Assembly (NCBI GenBank): GCA_028283985.1
Contig: JANQSQ010000016.1
Location: forward strand, 1-14,936
Direction: 5' to 3'
Length of the DNA stretch: 14,936 nt
Source of the DNA: Rhodothermales bacterium
GTDB taxonomy: Bacteria; Bacteroidota; Rhodothermia; Rhodothermales; VXPQ01
This document shows positions 6,069-13,193 of this stretch, one piece after another; the stretch's first letter is position 1; the number at the start of each line of letters is the position of its first letter. Position numbers and translations under genes: made by a program. The notes below the pieces were generated by a model. The model did not search any database, had not been told where the DNA came from, and saw nothing but the letters and a program-made list of their open reading frames with translations.

Positions 6069-7649
6069 TCAGGCGGAAACAGGGGTACGATGCCGGAAAC
6101 GCACCAGTCCGACGATGCTCAGCAACACGAGAAGCGTGAGTCCGGCGGCGCGCAGCATGGGCATCACGGGCGACGGACGCTCGGAGGGCTCGAGATAGAG
6201 ATAATACCACCCCGTGAGACCCCGGCGATTACCCCGCTCGTCGTTGAAACCGTCCCATACCGAGAAAGCGACCGGAACGAAGGTGTCTTCCGCAAAACGC
6301 TCGTCGCGCGGCATGGTGAAGACAGCCGTCCATGCACCGTCCTCGTAGGTCGCATGAACGGAAGGGGAGGTTTCGCCGGCGAGCAGGTTACCACTCCCGC
6401 GCCCAACGTACGAACGGCCTTCTCCCGAAGCCAGATCGGCGAACCACAGATCGACCGGTCGTCTTGCGTCCCCGAACAGGAAGTAGGGCAGGCCTTCCGG
6501 CGCAAGTTCCTGGGGAAACTGTATGGCGACCGCATCGGACCAGATGCTCGTCACGGTATCCCGAACGACCTGCTCCGTGAGTGGAACCTCCATGTCCGGG
6601 GCATTGCTCCCCATCGTCTCTGCGGACATGTCGTGCCATGAAAGAAGAATGGCAATCTCATCCGCATTGTAGCGCGCTTTCACCTCGATGCCGTCTACAC
6701 CAGGCATAAACGACCGGCCGGGTTCAATGACCTGTCCGACCACGGGCAAATAGGCGCCGCGCTCCTCGCCGAAAGCCGCCCTGCCCTGCATCGGGTCAAC
6801 AGGATCGTTCGCATACTGCGCCGTCGCGGAGGTCGCATAGTCCGGATCGTCCTGCGACAGCGAATAGACGTAATCGACAAGGGCCCAGCTGTCTTCGATC
6901 GGGGTAATGCTGTAGGACGGCATGGGCGAACCGTCGAGGCCGGTCGTGAACGTGCGATAGATGTCCTCGCGCGTGTTGCCCCCTATGAAGGTCCAGCGCT
7001 TCGTAAGGTCGGCGGGGCGGATATGATTGCCCCACTGCTCTTGCAATGTCACAGCGGAAGGCCCGTCGCCGCGCGCGGCCATGCCATGGCAATCGAAACA
7101 CTGGTTCTCTTCGTAGACCACGCGCCCCCGTTCGGCAGACGATTCGCTGAACGATGGAGGATCGGGAATCTCGATTACATCGGGAACGCCGTAGGGTCCC
7201 GAGAAATCGTCGTTGAAGGTTTTCAGGTAGTAGACAAGGTTGAGAATTTCATCGTCGCTCAGTTGCGGCCAGGGGGGCATACCGGTATAGGGCATGCCGT
7301 CGCGAATCACCCGCGCGATGTCGTCATCCGTAGGCAACTGTCCGCTCGGCGTGGTGCGCACCTTGTAGATGCCTGCCGTAAAATCGCGGGGCATCGGGCG
7401 CATAAAGGGGGCCGCCACGCCATCCCCTTGACCGGTGTCTCCATGGCACTGCGCACATTTGTCCATGTACAGCAGGCGGCCCGCCTCGCGCTGTTCGTCG
7501 GCGCCAAGGTCGGGCGCGGGTTGCGCCGAGACGGTCAGGGGAAGCAGTACGACAAACAAACACGCCCCCAGGACGCACGATATGAGGCTCGATCGGGAAG
7601 AACGCACAACGGCGCGTCCTGCCCGGCAAGCAGACGAGCGGATCGCCAT
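6069..7649 (-). CDS. Diheme cytochrome c fused to an ethylbenzene-dehydrogenase-type heme-binding domain, membrane anchored
   Basis: A 526-residue exported protein. A long signal peptide ends near VSA-QP (about 42). Two cytochrome c domains follow: CAQCH at 65-69 with a likely Met ligand near 124, and CFDCH at 184-188 with a likely ligand near 243. Residues about 315-490 (DAVAIQFP, PYFLFGD, RPVDLWFAD, then AFSVWDGFNDERGNRRG) match the gamma-subunit family of ethylbenzene dehydrogenase, a domain also found in gamma subunits of nitrite oxidoreductase, selenate and dimethylsulfide enzymes, where it holds a b heme and passes electrons away from the molybdenum subunits. A C-terminal membrane helix (499-517) tethers it to the outer face of the inner membrane. 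The ATG at 7649 is preceded by AGGA about 11 bases upstream and lies 13 bases after the previous stop; the upstream in-frame ATG at 7685 would overlap that gene. No alpha or beta subunit is in the window. Confidence 0.87.
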   Translation of the reverse strand: MAIRSSACRAGRAVVRSSRSSLISCVLGACLFVVLLPLTVSAQPAPDLGADEQREAGRLLYMDKCAQCHGDTGQGDGVAAPFMRPMPRDFTAGIYKVRTTPSGQLPTDDDIARVIRDGMPYTGMPPWPQLSDDEILNLVYYLKTFNDDFSGPYGVPDVIEIPDPPSFSESSAERGRVVYEENQCFDCHGMAARGDGPSAVTLQEQWGNHIRPADLTKRWTFIGGNTREDIYRTFTTGLDGSPMPSYSITPIEDSWALVDYVYSLSQDDPDYATSATAQYANDPVDPMQGRAAFGEERGAYLPVVGQVIEPGRSFMPGVDGIEVKARYNADEIAILLSWHDMSAETMGSNAPDMEVPLTEQVVRDTVTSIWSDAVAIQFPQELAPEGLPYFLFGDARRPVDLWFADLASGEGRSYVGRGSGNLLAGETSPSVHATYEDGAWTAVFTMPRDERFAEDTFVPVAFSVWDGFNDERGNRRGLTGWYYLYLEPSERPSPVMPMLRAAGLTLLVLLSIVGLVRFRHRTPVSA

Positions 7650-7662
7650 GTCGTGTTTATTC

Positions 7663-8493
7663 CTAATGGTCCCCGCCCCCACCATGATCCTCCCGCGCCC
7701 GCGGTCGGTGTCCGGTGAAATCGTACAGAAAAAGCGTCACATCCCACATATCCTCTTCGGAGAGGAAGTCTTCCCAGGCAGGCATGGCCGAAAGCCAGGG
7801 CGTGGATTCGCTCGGCAGCCCCGGGCCGCCTTTGGCAATGCGCCAGAAAATGTAGCCTTCCTGGAGCATGGCGATGGTCGTGGCGTCCTGGAAATTCGCA
7901 GGAATGGGATCGAATCCGTGGGCAAAGAGGCCGTCTCCCGCCATATCGTCCCCGTGACAGTACACACAGTTTTCGTAATACACGCGGCGCCCGTTCTCCA
8001 CATGCTCCTCGAACGCTGCCGGGTCTTCCGTTTCAAGAGCGCGGTACGGGTTATCGTCGTTGACAAGGTCGATCGTATTCCCGGCCACTTCGATACTCAC
8101 AGGCGGCGGCGGGTGAATCGTGCGGCTGCTGAGAGGAGGCGACGGCCCTTGCGTCACGTCGAAATACACGCGGAGCGCCACAAGACAAGGCAGCAGCACA
8201 ATAACCGCCAACAGCGGAATCGTATACTTTTTCCGGGTCGTGAATGCCACGAACCGGTCCAGCACAAATCGGAAATGTGACGAATCCGCCGATAAATACG
8301 CCAGCAGCGCAAGTGTGAGGATGGCAACGAACATCCCCTGGATCGACGTAGGCAGCGGCGGATCGATGCCCCAGCGCAGAAAAACGAATGCGGCGATCCA
8401 CCACCCCGCCAGCCAGCCGAGGATATTTATCTTCGGCACGAAGCGCAGCGCTACGAGCCCTGCACACACCACAAGCAGGATAATGATGTTCAT
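7663..8493 (-). CDS. Membrane-anchored monoheme cytochrome c
   Basis: A 276-residue protein. The first 110 residues hold about four hydrophobic segments (near 2-18, 23-40, 51-67 and 91-108), then a Pro-rich linker (116-134) leads to one cytochrome c domain with CVYCH at 176-180 and a probable axial Met at 237 in AMPAW. The heme domain should face the periplasm. The tail ends in a His/Gly/Asp-rich stretch (EDHGGGGDH, 268-276) that could bind a metal. Its ATG overlaps the stop of the diheme cytochrome gene by 4 bases (ATGA), and the next gene starts 13 bases downstream, so it belongs to the bd-like operon. Role inferred: one step in passing electrons between the periplasmic cytochromes and the bd-like membrane protein. 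The cytochrome assignment is sure; the partner is inferred from position. Confidence 0.9.
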   Translation of the reverse strand: MNIIILLVVCAGLVALRFVPKINILGWLAGWWIAAFVFLRWGIDPPLPTSIQGMFVAILTLALLAYLSADSSHFRFVLDRFVAFTTRKKYTIPLLAVIVLLPCLVALRVYFDVTQGPSPPLSSRTIHPPPPVSIEVAGNTIDLVNDDNPYRALETEDPAAFEEHVENGRRVYYENCVYCHGDDMAGDGLFAHGFDPIPANFQDATTIAMLQEGYIFWRIAKGGPGLPSESTPWLSAMPAWEDFLSEEDMWDVTLFLYDFTGHRPRAREDHGGGGDH

Positions 8494-9314
8494 GATCCTC
8501 CCTTTTGTGACGCCAGATAATCAACCAGCGTTTTGAGCTGCCCGGACGATATCTTGTCGTAGAATCCGACGGCGTTCAGTTGCGCCGTCATCAAACCCGC
8601 CGGATATGCTTCATTCAGCACGGCGTCCGGATCCATGATCGCCTCGTAGATCTCGGCGGTCGATAGATTGTTTCCCACATCGTACAAACTGGGGCCCAGC
8701 AAGGGTGTGGGGTCGGTGAGGCTGTGACAGACGCCACAGGCGTACATGGTGAATAACTCTTCCCCGGAGAGGTTTTCCGAAGAAGGCGCAGCAGACGCGC
8801 TTGCTTGCGAAGCAGTCGATGCACCGGCCGCATTCTCTTCGCTCTGCCAGCGCAACTCCGTGTCCAGCGTAACCGTGGCGGCGCCGCCAAGACTCTGGAG
8901 GTACGCAATCACCGCAAGAATTTCCTGGTCGTTCAGATCGATGGGCGGGTCGGAGATAGGAGTCATGCCGGGCAGAAAGCCCTCGACAATGTATTCATTC
9001 GGTTCGTAGAGCGACTCGGCCAGATACTCCACGTCGCTGAAACCTTCCTTTCGCTCTGCGGCCACCAGGCCGATGTTCGCCAGATCGGGGAAACGCCCCC
9101 CTGTTTCCCCGGATGTGGTATGACACGTAAGACACGTTCCCTTGCCCGAAGCGATTTCTTCGCCGGCGGCTACCAGATCCTCCGTGGTCATGTCGGCTCC
9201 AAGTTCCGTATCCTCGGGCGGATACGTCACCGTCTGCGGCACCATCTGGCTGACGTAGCTATAGAACGCGGCCACGAGGATGGTGAATACGCATATCTTG
9301 ATGGCGTTCATCAT
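8490..9314 (-). CDS. Membrane-anchored diheme cytochrome c
   Basis: A 274-residue protein with an uncleaved-looking N-terminal membrane helix (5-22) and two cytochrome c domains facing the periplasm. Heme sites are CLTCH at 61-65 with a probable Met ligand at 117 (PGMTP), and CGVCH at 193-197 with a probable ligand at 242. The two domains are joined by a low-complexity linker rich in Ala and Ser (about 162-180). The start is ATGATG at 9314; the ATG overlaps the stop of the bd-like gene by 4 bases, and its own stop overlaps the next gene by 4 bases, so the three are translationally coupled. Cytochromes of this layout commonly accompany oxidases or reductases in cytochrome-c-dependent chains. 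Direct electron exchange with the bd-like protein is inferred from the coupling. Confidence 0.92.
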   Translation of the reverse strand: MMNAIKICVFTILVAAFYSYVSQMVPQTVTYPPEDTELGADMTTEDLVAAGEEIASGKGTCLTCHTTSGETGGRFPDLANIGLVAAERKEGFSDVEYLAESLYEPNEYIVEGFLPGMTPISDPPIDLNDQEILAVIAYLQSLGGAATVTLDTELRWQSEENAAGASTASQASASAAPSSENLSGEELFTMYACGVCHSLTDPTPLLGPSLYDVGNNLSTAEIYEAIMDPDAVLNEAYPAGLMTAQLNAVGFYDKISSGQLKTLVDYLASQKGGS

Positions 9315-11056
9315 GACGATGTCCCCTCCCCGGCATCGAGTTTTTTCTTACCCGCAAGACTGGAAAGGAAAAACACGACCGCGATAAACGCAAAGAAGAT
9401 CAGCACCGTCACAGACACCACATTGGCAGCGTAGCCCAGCGTGGGCGTAAACGCATCCACCGATGTGTCGCGCATAACCCCGTAGACGTGCCAGTGCTGG
9501 CGAATGCCGGAACGGACGTAGCCCATAAGTCCCATCGTCCACGCAAACGTGATGGCAATGAAAAAGAGCGCGTACTGCGCCCGGTTGGGAATCTTGCCCC
9601 ACTCGATCGGGCCCAGAATCTTCGCCTTCCTGAACATGAAGACGTCGATGATCGTGATCGAAATCATGGCGAAGAGCACAAGACTCACCTGCGGGATCGA
9701 CAAACCGATCCGCACGGACGCCTCCACGAAATAGCCGTACACCCCGAGGAAGATGACGATACCCACGACCACCGCCAGGATGCCGAACTGCACGATATTG
9801 CCGGTTTTCGCCCACGAAACGGTCGCCTCCTTGTTGGCCCGCCGGTAAAACAGAAAGCTCAGGTACGTGGTGAGAATGAGCACGTTGACGGCGGTGTTTT
9901 TGGCCGACATCACGCCCAGCACATTCAGAATCGGGTGATGGGAACCGCCCATGGCGCGGGCTTCCTCGACCGTGGCGACCAGAGAATGCGGCGTAGCCCA
10001 GACGATGAAACAGACGGTAATGGAAGCAAGCAACCATTTGATGAACTTCCGGTAACGCTCCGCCCCGTGAATACGCTCCATGCTCAACCACAGGTAATAG
10101 TTGGCTGCAAGGAACAGGTTACCGATAAGCACAGCCTGGATGATAAACAACCAGGAGAACGTGCCGCCCATGAGCGCAATACCGAGACTCTGGGAAAAGG
10201 CGTAGATTTCACGGCCCAGCCAGTAGCCCGCGAACGGCAGCGGAAGCAGCGCGGCGATCGCAATGAAATTGCCCATGTAGCCCATCCAGTCGTAGTGCGC
10301 CCGCTCTTCGTCGGTCTTCGCGCCAAGAAACTTGTAGGCCCCGTACGCCGCCGCAATCGACCCGCCGAAGCAGATATTCGCAATGAGTCGGTGGATGTTG
10401 ATGGGCATCCACGTGAAGTTGTTGATGGCGTCCCAGGTGCTGAGCAGATTCCCTTCGACGTCGATGCCGTTGGGAGAATTCATGAAGGTAAGCCAGGAGT
10501 CGGCAATGAAAATGATGGCGATGCCTACCAGGTTCAGACAAAGACCGATGACCAGATGCAACCACTTCGGCATCTTGCCCCATCCGTAATAATAACTGTA
10601 CAGGAAGACGGCTTCGAGGAAGAAGACGGCTGCGTACAGCATGAATGTCCAACTGAAGATGGAGACCAGATACTCCATCAACCGCGGATACAGAATGAAC
10701 AGGAAAAAGGTCAGGAGCGCGCCGAGACTGGCCGTAAAGGAGAAAGAGACGGACAAAAGGCGCGTGAATTCATACGCCAGATCGTCGTACCGCTTGTCGC
10801 CGTTGCGGAAGCCGATGAACTCGATCGTGAGCGCGAACATCGGGACGGCGAGCACGAACGCACCGAACATGAGGTGCAACTGGGCGATCACCCAAACTAT
10901 CACGCGGCTGCCTACGACGGGAAAGGTGCGATACTCGACTTGCCCGGCAGCTTCCTGAGCCCACGCATCGGGCGTCCAGAACGCAACAAGAGCCAACCCC
11001 GCAAGCATCAAAAACAGGAGAACCCCGGAGGGCGATCTCCTCGCAAGCAGTTTCAT
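9311..11056 (-). CDS. Cytochrome bd-like subunit I (CydA homologue) without CydB partner
   Basis: A 581-residue polytopic membrane protein. After a signal-like segment (12-33) come the helices of a CydA-type fold. Conserved-looking His residues are H61 (QLHLMFGA), H167 (WLHLVIG), H222 (NIHRLIAN) and H254 (ERAHYDWMGYMGNF), with E79 and E148 in the second and fourth hydrophobic stretches. The classical C-terminal motif of the quinol oxidases, G-W-x-x-x-E-x-G-R-Q-P-W, appears as MGYVRSGIRQHWHVYG (511-526): Glu and Pro are lost. No CydB gene is next to it; c-type cytochrome genes follow instead. bd-like proteins of this kind were reported from Nitrospira, and recent surveys of the bd superfamily separate such subfamilies from true quinol oxidases. 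Good ribosome site (AGGGA about 6 bases before the ATG at 11056). Whether it reduces oxygen, or exchanges electrons between cytochrome c and the quinone pool, cannot be read from sequence. Confidence 0.88.
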   Translation of the reverse strand: MKLLARRSPSGVLLFLMLAGLALVAFWTPDAWAQEAAGQVEYRTFPVVGSRVIVWVIAQLHLMFGAFVLAVPMFALTIEFIGFRNGDKRYDDLAYEFTRLLSVSFSFTASLGALLTFFLFILYPRLMEYLVSIFSWTFMLYAAVFFLEAVFLYSYYYGWGKMPKWLHLVIGLCLNLVGIAIIFIADSWLTFMNSPNGIDVEGNLLSTWDAINNFTWMPINIHRLIANICFGGSIAAAYGAYKFLGAKTDEERAHYDWMGYMGNFIAIAALLPLPFAGYWLGREIYAFSQSLGIALMGGTFSWLFIIQAVLIGNLFLAANYYLWLSMERIHGAERYRKFIKWLLASITVCFIVWATPHSLVATVEEARAMGGSHHPILNVLGVMSAKNTAVNVLILTTYLSFLFYRRANKEATVSWAKTGNIVQFGILAVVVGIVIFLGVYGYFVEASVRIGLSIPQVSLVLFAMISITIIDVFMFRKAKILGPIEWGKIPNRAQYALFFIAITFAWTMGLMGYVRSGIRQHWHVYGVMRDTSVDAFTPTLGYAANVVSVTVLIFFAFIAVVFFLSSLAGKKKLDAGEGTSS

Positions 11057-11100
11057 CCGCGTCCCTGGTCTTCGTGGTAAAAAGGATGTTTCGCGGGAAA

Positions 11101-11129
11101 AGAATACGTAACCGGCGGCGAGAGTGCAA
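11101..11129 (-). promoter_or_regulatory. Candidate promoter of the bd-like/cytochrome operon
   Basis: In the 110-base divergent region, the minus strand reads TTGCAC (11124-11129), a 17-base spacer, then TATTCT (11101-11106), 44 bases before the start codon of the bd-like gene. Each box matches four of six bases of the sigma-70 consensus. Bacteroidota promoters often differ (TTG, then TAnnTTTG), so this is a candidate only. A dyad TTGCG-N7-CGCAA at 11146-11162, just before the plus-strand gene, could be an operator; I have no support beyond the symmetry. Confidence 0.35.
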
Positions 11130-11166
11130 AAATTTCGACGGGATTTTGCGATATTGACGCAACATT

Positions 11167-12144
11167 ATGCATTCCTCCCATCCTCAAGGCATCCGCATGT
11201 TCTTCGGTACCGCCCGGCGCACAACCAAAAATCTTCAGACAACACCTGCGCAGCGCAGCACACGCTTCCTGAAGTTCATAGGCCGTGCCCTGACCGTCGC
11301 GGGAGTGTGCTCGCTACCCTACCGGCCGGTATCGGCAACTTCCCCTTCCGACAACGGCATCGGCAGAACGGTACCCGCCGACACCGTCGTGATCAACGAA
11401 ATCAACTACAACTCGCGCGACGATTACGAAAGCGGGGACTGGGTGGAACTGTACAATGCCGGTACAACCGATGTCGATCTGACGGGATGGACCTACTCCG
11501 ACTCGGACGACACCCACATATTCGCTTTTCCGGACGGCACGATCCTCGCAAGCGGGGAATACCTTGTCGCCGCCGAGGAAACAGCCAACTTCTCCGCCAT
11601 ACATCCCGGTGTATCCAATGTAGTGGGAGATGCGGACTTCGGACTGGCCGGCAGCGGAGAACTGGTGCGCATCTTCGACGCATCGGGCGCCATAGCGGAC
11701 TCGCTCACGTACGACGACTCGGCGCCCTGGCCCGAAGAAGCGGATGGCGACGGCTATACGCTGGCGCTCACCGATCCGACATGCGACAACCATCTGCCCG
11801 AATGCTGGAGTGCATCGGCGCAGATGAACGGTACTCCCGGGGCGCCGAATTTTCCGCCCGTCACCGCGGTAGAGCGGGAAACCCCGGAAACGCCGCTTCA
11901 AATCGATATTTACCCCAACCCTGCGGCTGGACAGACTACCGTGTCCGTCTCAGGGGCGACAGGGGACGCCGTCCTGGTCGAGGTGTTCGATGTACGCGGA
12001 CGTCAGGTCCCCATCTCCGCAGCCCGCCTGTCTCTCCCCGGAAGCGCCGTGCTCGACACAGGCGAACTGGCAACAGGCCTGTACTTCGTACGCATCGCCT
12101 CGCCTCGTGGAACGGTGCACCGGGCCGTGATGGTGGGGTGGTAG
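11167..12144 (+). CDS. Secreted lamin-tail-domain protein with T9SS type A sorting domain
   Basis: The only plus-strand gene, 325 residues. A basic stretch and a hydrophobic segment (about 33-57, ending near VSA) form a signal peptide, rather far from the first Met; the ATG at 11200 (residue 11) is an alternative start. Residues about 73-190 (VVINEINYNSRDD, WVELYN, DLTGW, IFAFPDGTILASGEYLV) are a lamin tail domain, an Ig-like fold common in secreted bacterial nucleases and surface proteins. The last 80 residues (IDIYPNPA at 246-253, VEVFDVRGRQV, TGLYFVRI) are a type IX secretion C-terminal sorting domain. A Cys pair at 206/213 could form a disulfide. No catalytic domain is visible, so it is probably an adhesive or cell-surface protein. 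It has no evident link with the respiratory genes and wedges between the two operons; its stop is 3 bases from the stop of the convergent oxidase gene. Confidence 0.9.
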   Translation: MHSSHPQGIRMFFGTARRTTKNLQTTPAQRSTRFLKFIGRALTVAGVCSLPYRPVSATSPSDNGIGRTVPADTVVINEINYNSRDDYESGDWVELYNAGTTDVDLTGWTYSDSDDTHIFAFPDGTILASGEYLVAAEETANFSAIHPGVSNVVGDADFGLAGSGELVRIFDASGAIADSLTYDDSAPWPEEADGDGYTLALTDPTCDNHLPECWSASAQMNGTPGAPNFPPVTAVERETPETPLQIDIYPNPAAGQTTVSVSGATGDAVLVEVFDVRGRQVPISAARLSLPGSAVLDTGELATGLYFVRIASPRGTVHRAVMVGW

Positions 12145-12147
12145 AGG

Positions 12148-12489
12148 CTATCGTTCCTGTTCCGCTCCCTCCGTATTAAAAAACGCTTCCTCCCCCACAT
12201 TGCCGAGATCGCCCCGGAAAGCGGTGTCGAACAATGTAAACGTGAGGAATACCACCACGAAAAGAATCCCCAGCCCGAAAAACAGCGCATTGACCGGTTT
12301 GTCGTACTTGAGGGCCATGAAGAAAAGCACCACGAGCAACGCCTTGGTCCCCGCGATCGCCAGGGCCAGCGGTATGTTGAACGCCCCTATATCGATTTGC
12401 GCCGTGAGGGCCGTCAGAGCGGTCAGCGCCACCAGGGCGGCGAATACCTTCAGCAGCGTTCTTCTTGGAGTGATATGGTGCCCTTTCAT
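12148..12489 (-). CDS. Cytochrome c oxidase subunit IV (small membrane subunit)
   Basis: A 113-residue protein with three membrane segments (about 12-28, 39-60, 68-88). The pattern L-T-A-x-(D)-I-G-A-F-N-x-x-L-A-L-A-I-A-x-x-K-A-L-L-V-V-L-F-F-M-A-L matches the prokaryotic COX4/CtaF-CyoD family, a structural subunit of heme-copper oxidases. Residues 22-30 are a threefold LTA repeat written in near-identical codons, a possible spot for slippage. The start is the ATG at 12489, 32 bases after the subunit III gene; no Shine-Dalgarno sequence is visible. It is the last gene of the oxidase operon and ends 3 bases from the convergent gene, leaving no room for a separate terminator. Confidence 0.9.
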   Translation of the reverse strand: MKGHHITPRRTLLKVFAALVALTALTALTAQIDIGAFNIPLALAIAGTKALLVVLFFMALKYDKPVNALFFGLGILFVVVFLTFTLFDTAFRGDLGNVGEEAFFNTEGAEQER

Positions 12490-12521
12490 GCTTGCAAGGC
12501 GAACCGGCGCCCGGTTCGCAC

Positions 12522-13193
12522 CTAAATGAGATAAAGCAATGGGAAAAGAAATATCCAGATGATGTCTACAAGGTGCCAGTACAGACCGGAAAGCTCCACG
12601 GGCGTGTAGTACCCGCTGTGAAAATCCCCCCGGATCGCCCGCGCGCCCAGCCAGCTTAATACGCCCATACCGACCAGCACATGCACCCCGTGAATGCCGG
12701 TCATCACATAATAGATGCTGAAGAAGATCGGAACGATGGGCTGGTCCATCTCCGCATACGCAAAATGGCCGCCGGGAAAGATGCCCAGATGGAATTTGTG
12801 CGTGTACTCGAAGTACTTCACCACCATGAAGACGCCGGCCAGCGCCACCGTGATGAACAGGTTGGTAACCAGCGCCCTGCGGTTGTCGGTCTGCGCCGCA
12901 TGAATGGCCAGCGCCACCGTGAGAGAAGAAGCCAGCAACACCACGGTGTTCAGACCGCCCAGCCAGGGGTTCAGTTCGGTGGAAGCGACCGCAAACACCT
13001 CCGGATACCAGACACGATACACGGCGTAGGCCACGAACATCCCGCTGAAAAGAAGGATCTCCGTGATGAGGAAAAGCCACATCCCGAGTTTCGCCGCATC
13101 GAACTGCTGATCGGACGAAACGAAGTAATGCTTCAGATGCGCCATGGGGCGCTCCTGTGCAGTCTGTTCTGCCGTGCCCGTATTAATAGCCAT
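12522..13193 (-). CDS. ctaE: Cytochrome c oxidase subunit III
   Basis: A 223-residue membrane protein with about five helices, the short form of subunit III. Typical blocks are KLGMWLFLITEILLFSGMF (about 34-52), a helix ending in H-A-A-Q near 94-97, and IHGVHVLVGMGVL, then LYWHLVDIIWIFLFPLLYL at the C-terminus. Subunit III stabilises the catalytic core and its proton uptake path. The frame is open upstream to 13304, but that part lies inside the subunit I gene; the ATG at 13193 has a strong ribosome site and an 11-base overlap with subunit I. Fully expected between subunits I and IV. Confidence 0.95.
   Translation of the reverse strand: MAINTGTAEQTAQERPMAHLKHYFVSSDQQFDAAKLGMWLFLITEILLFSGMFVAYAVYRVWYPEVFAVASTELNPWLGGLNTVVLLASSLTVALAIHAAQTDNRRALVTNLFITVALAGVFMVVKYFEYTHKFHLGIFPGGHFAYAEMDQPIVPIFFSIYYVMTGIHGVHVLVGMGVLSWLGARAIRGDFHSGYYTPVELSGLYWHLVDIIWIFLFPLLYLI

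Noticed and set aside
9488..11080. Plus-strand open frame of 530 codons opposite the bd-like gene
   Set aside because: Extremely rich in His, Glu, Asp and Arg with no hydrophobic core; it is the antisense reading of a membrane protein. The minus-strand CydA-like protein is clear.
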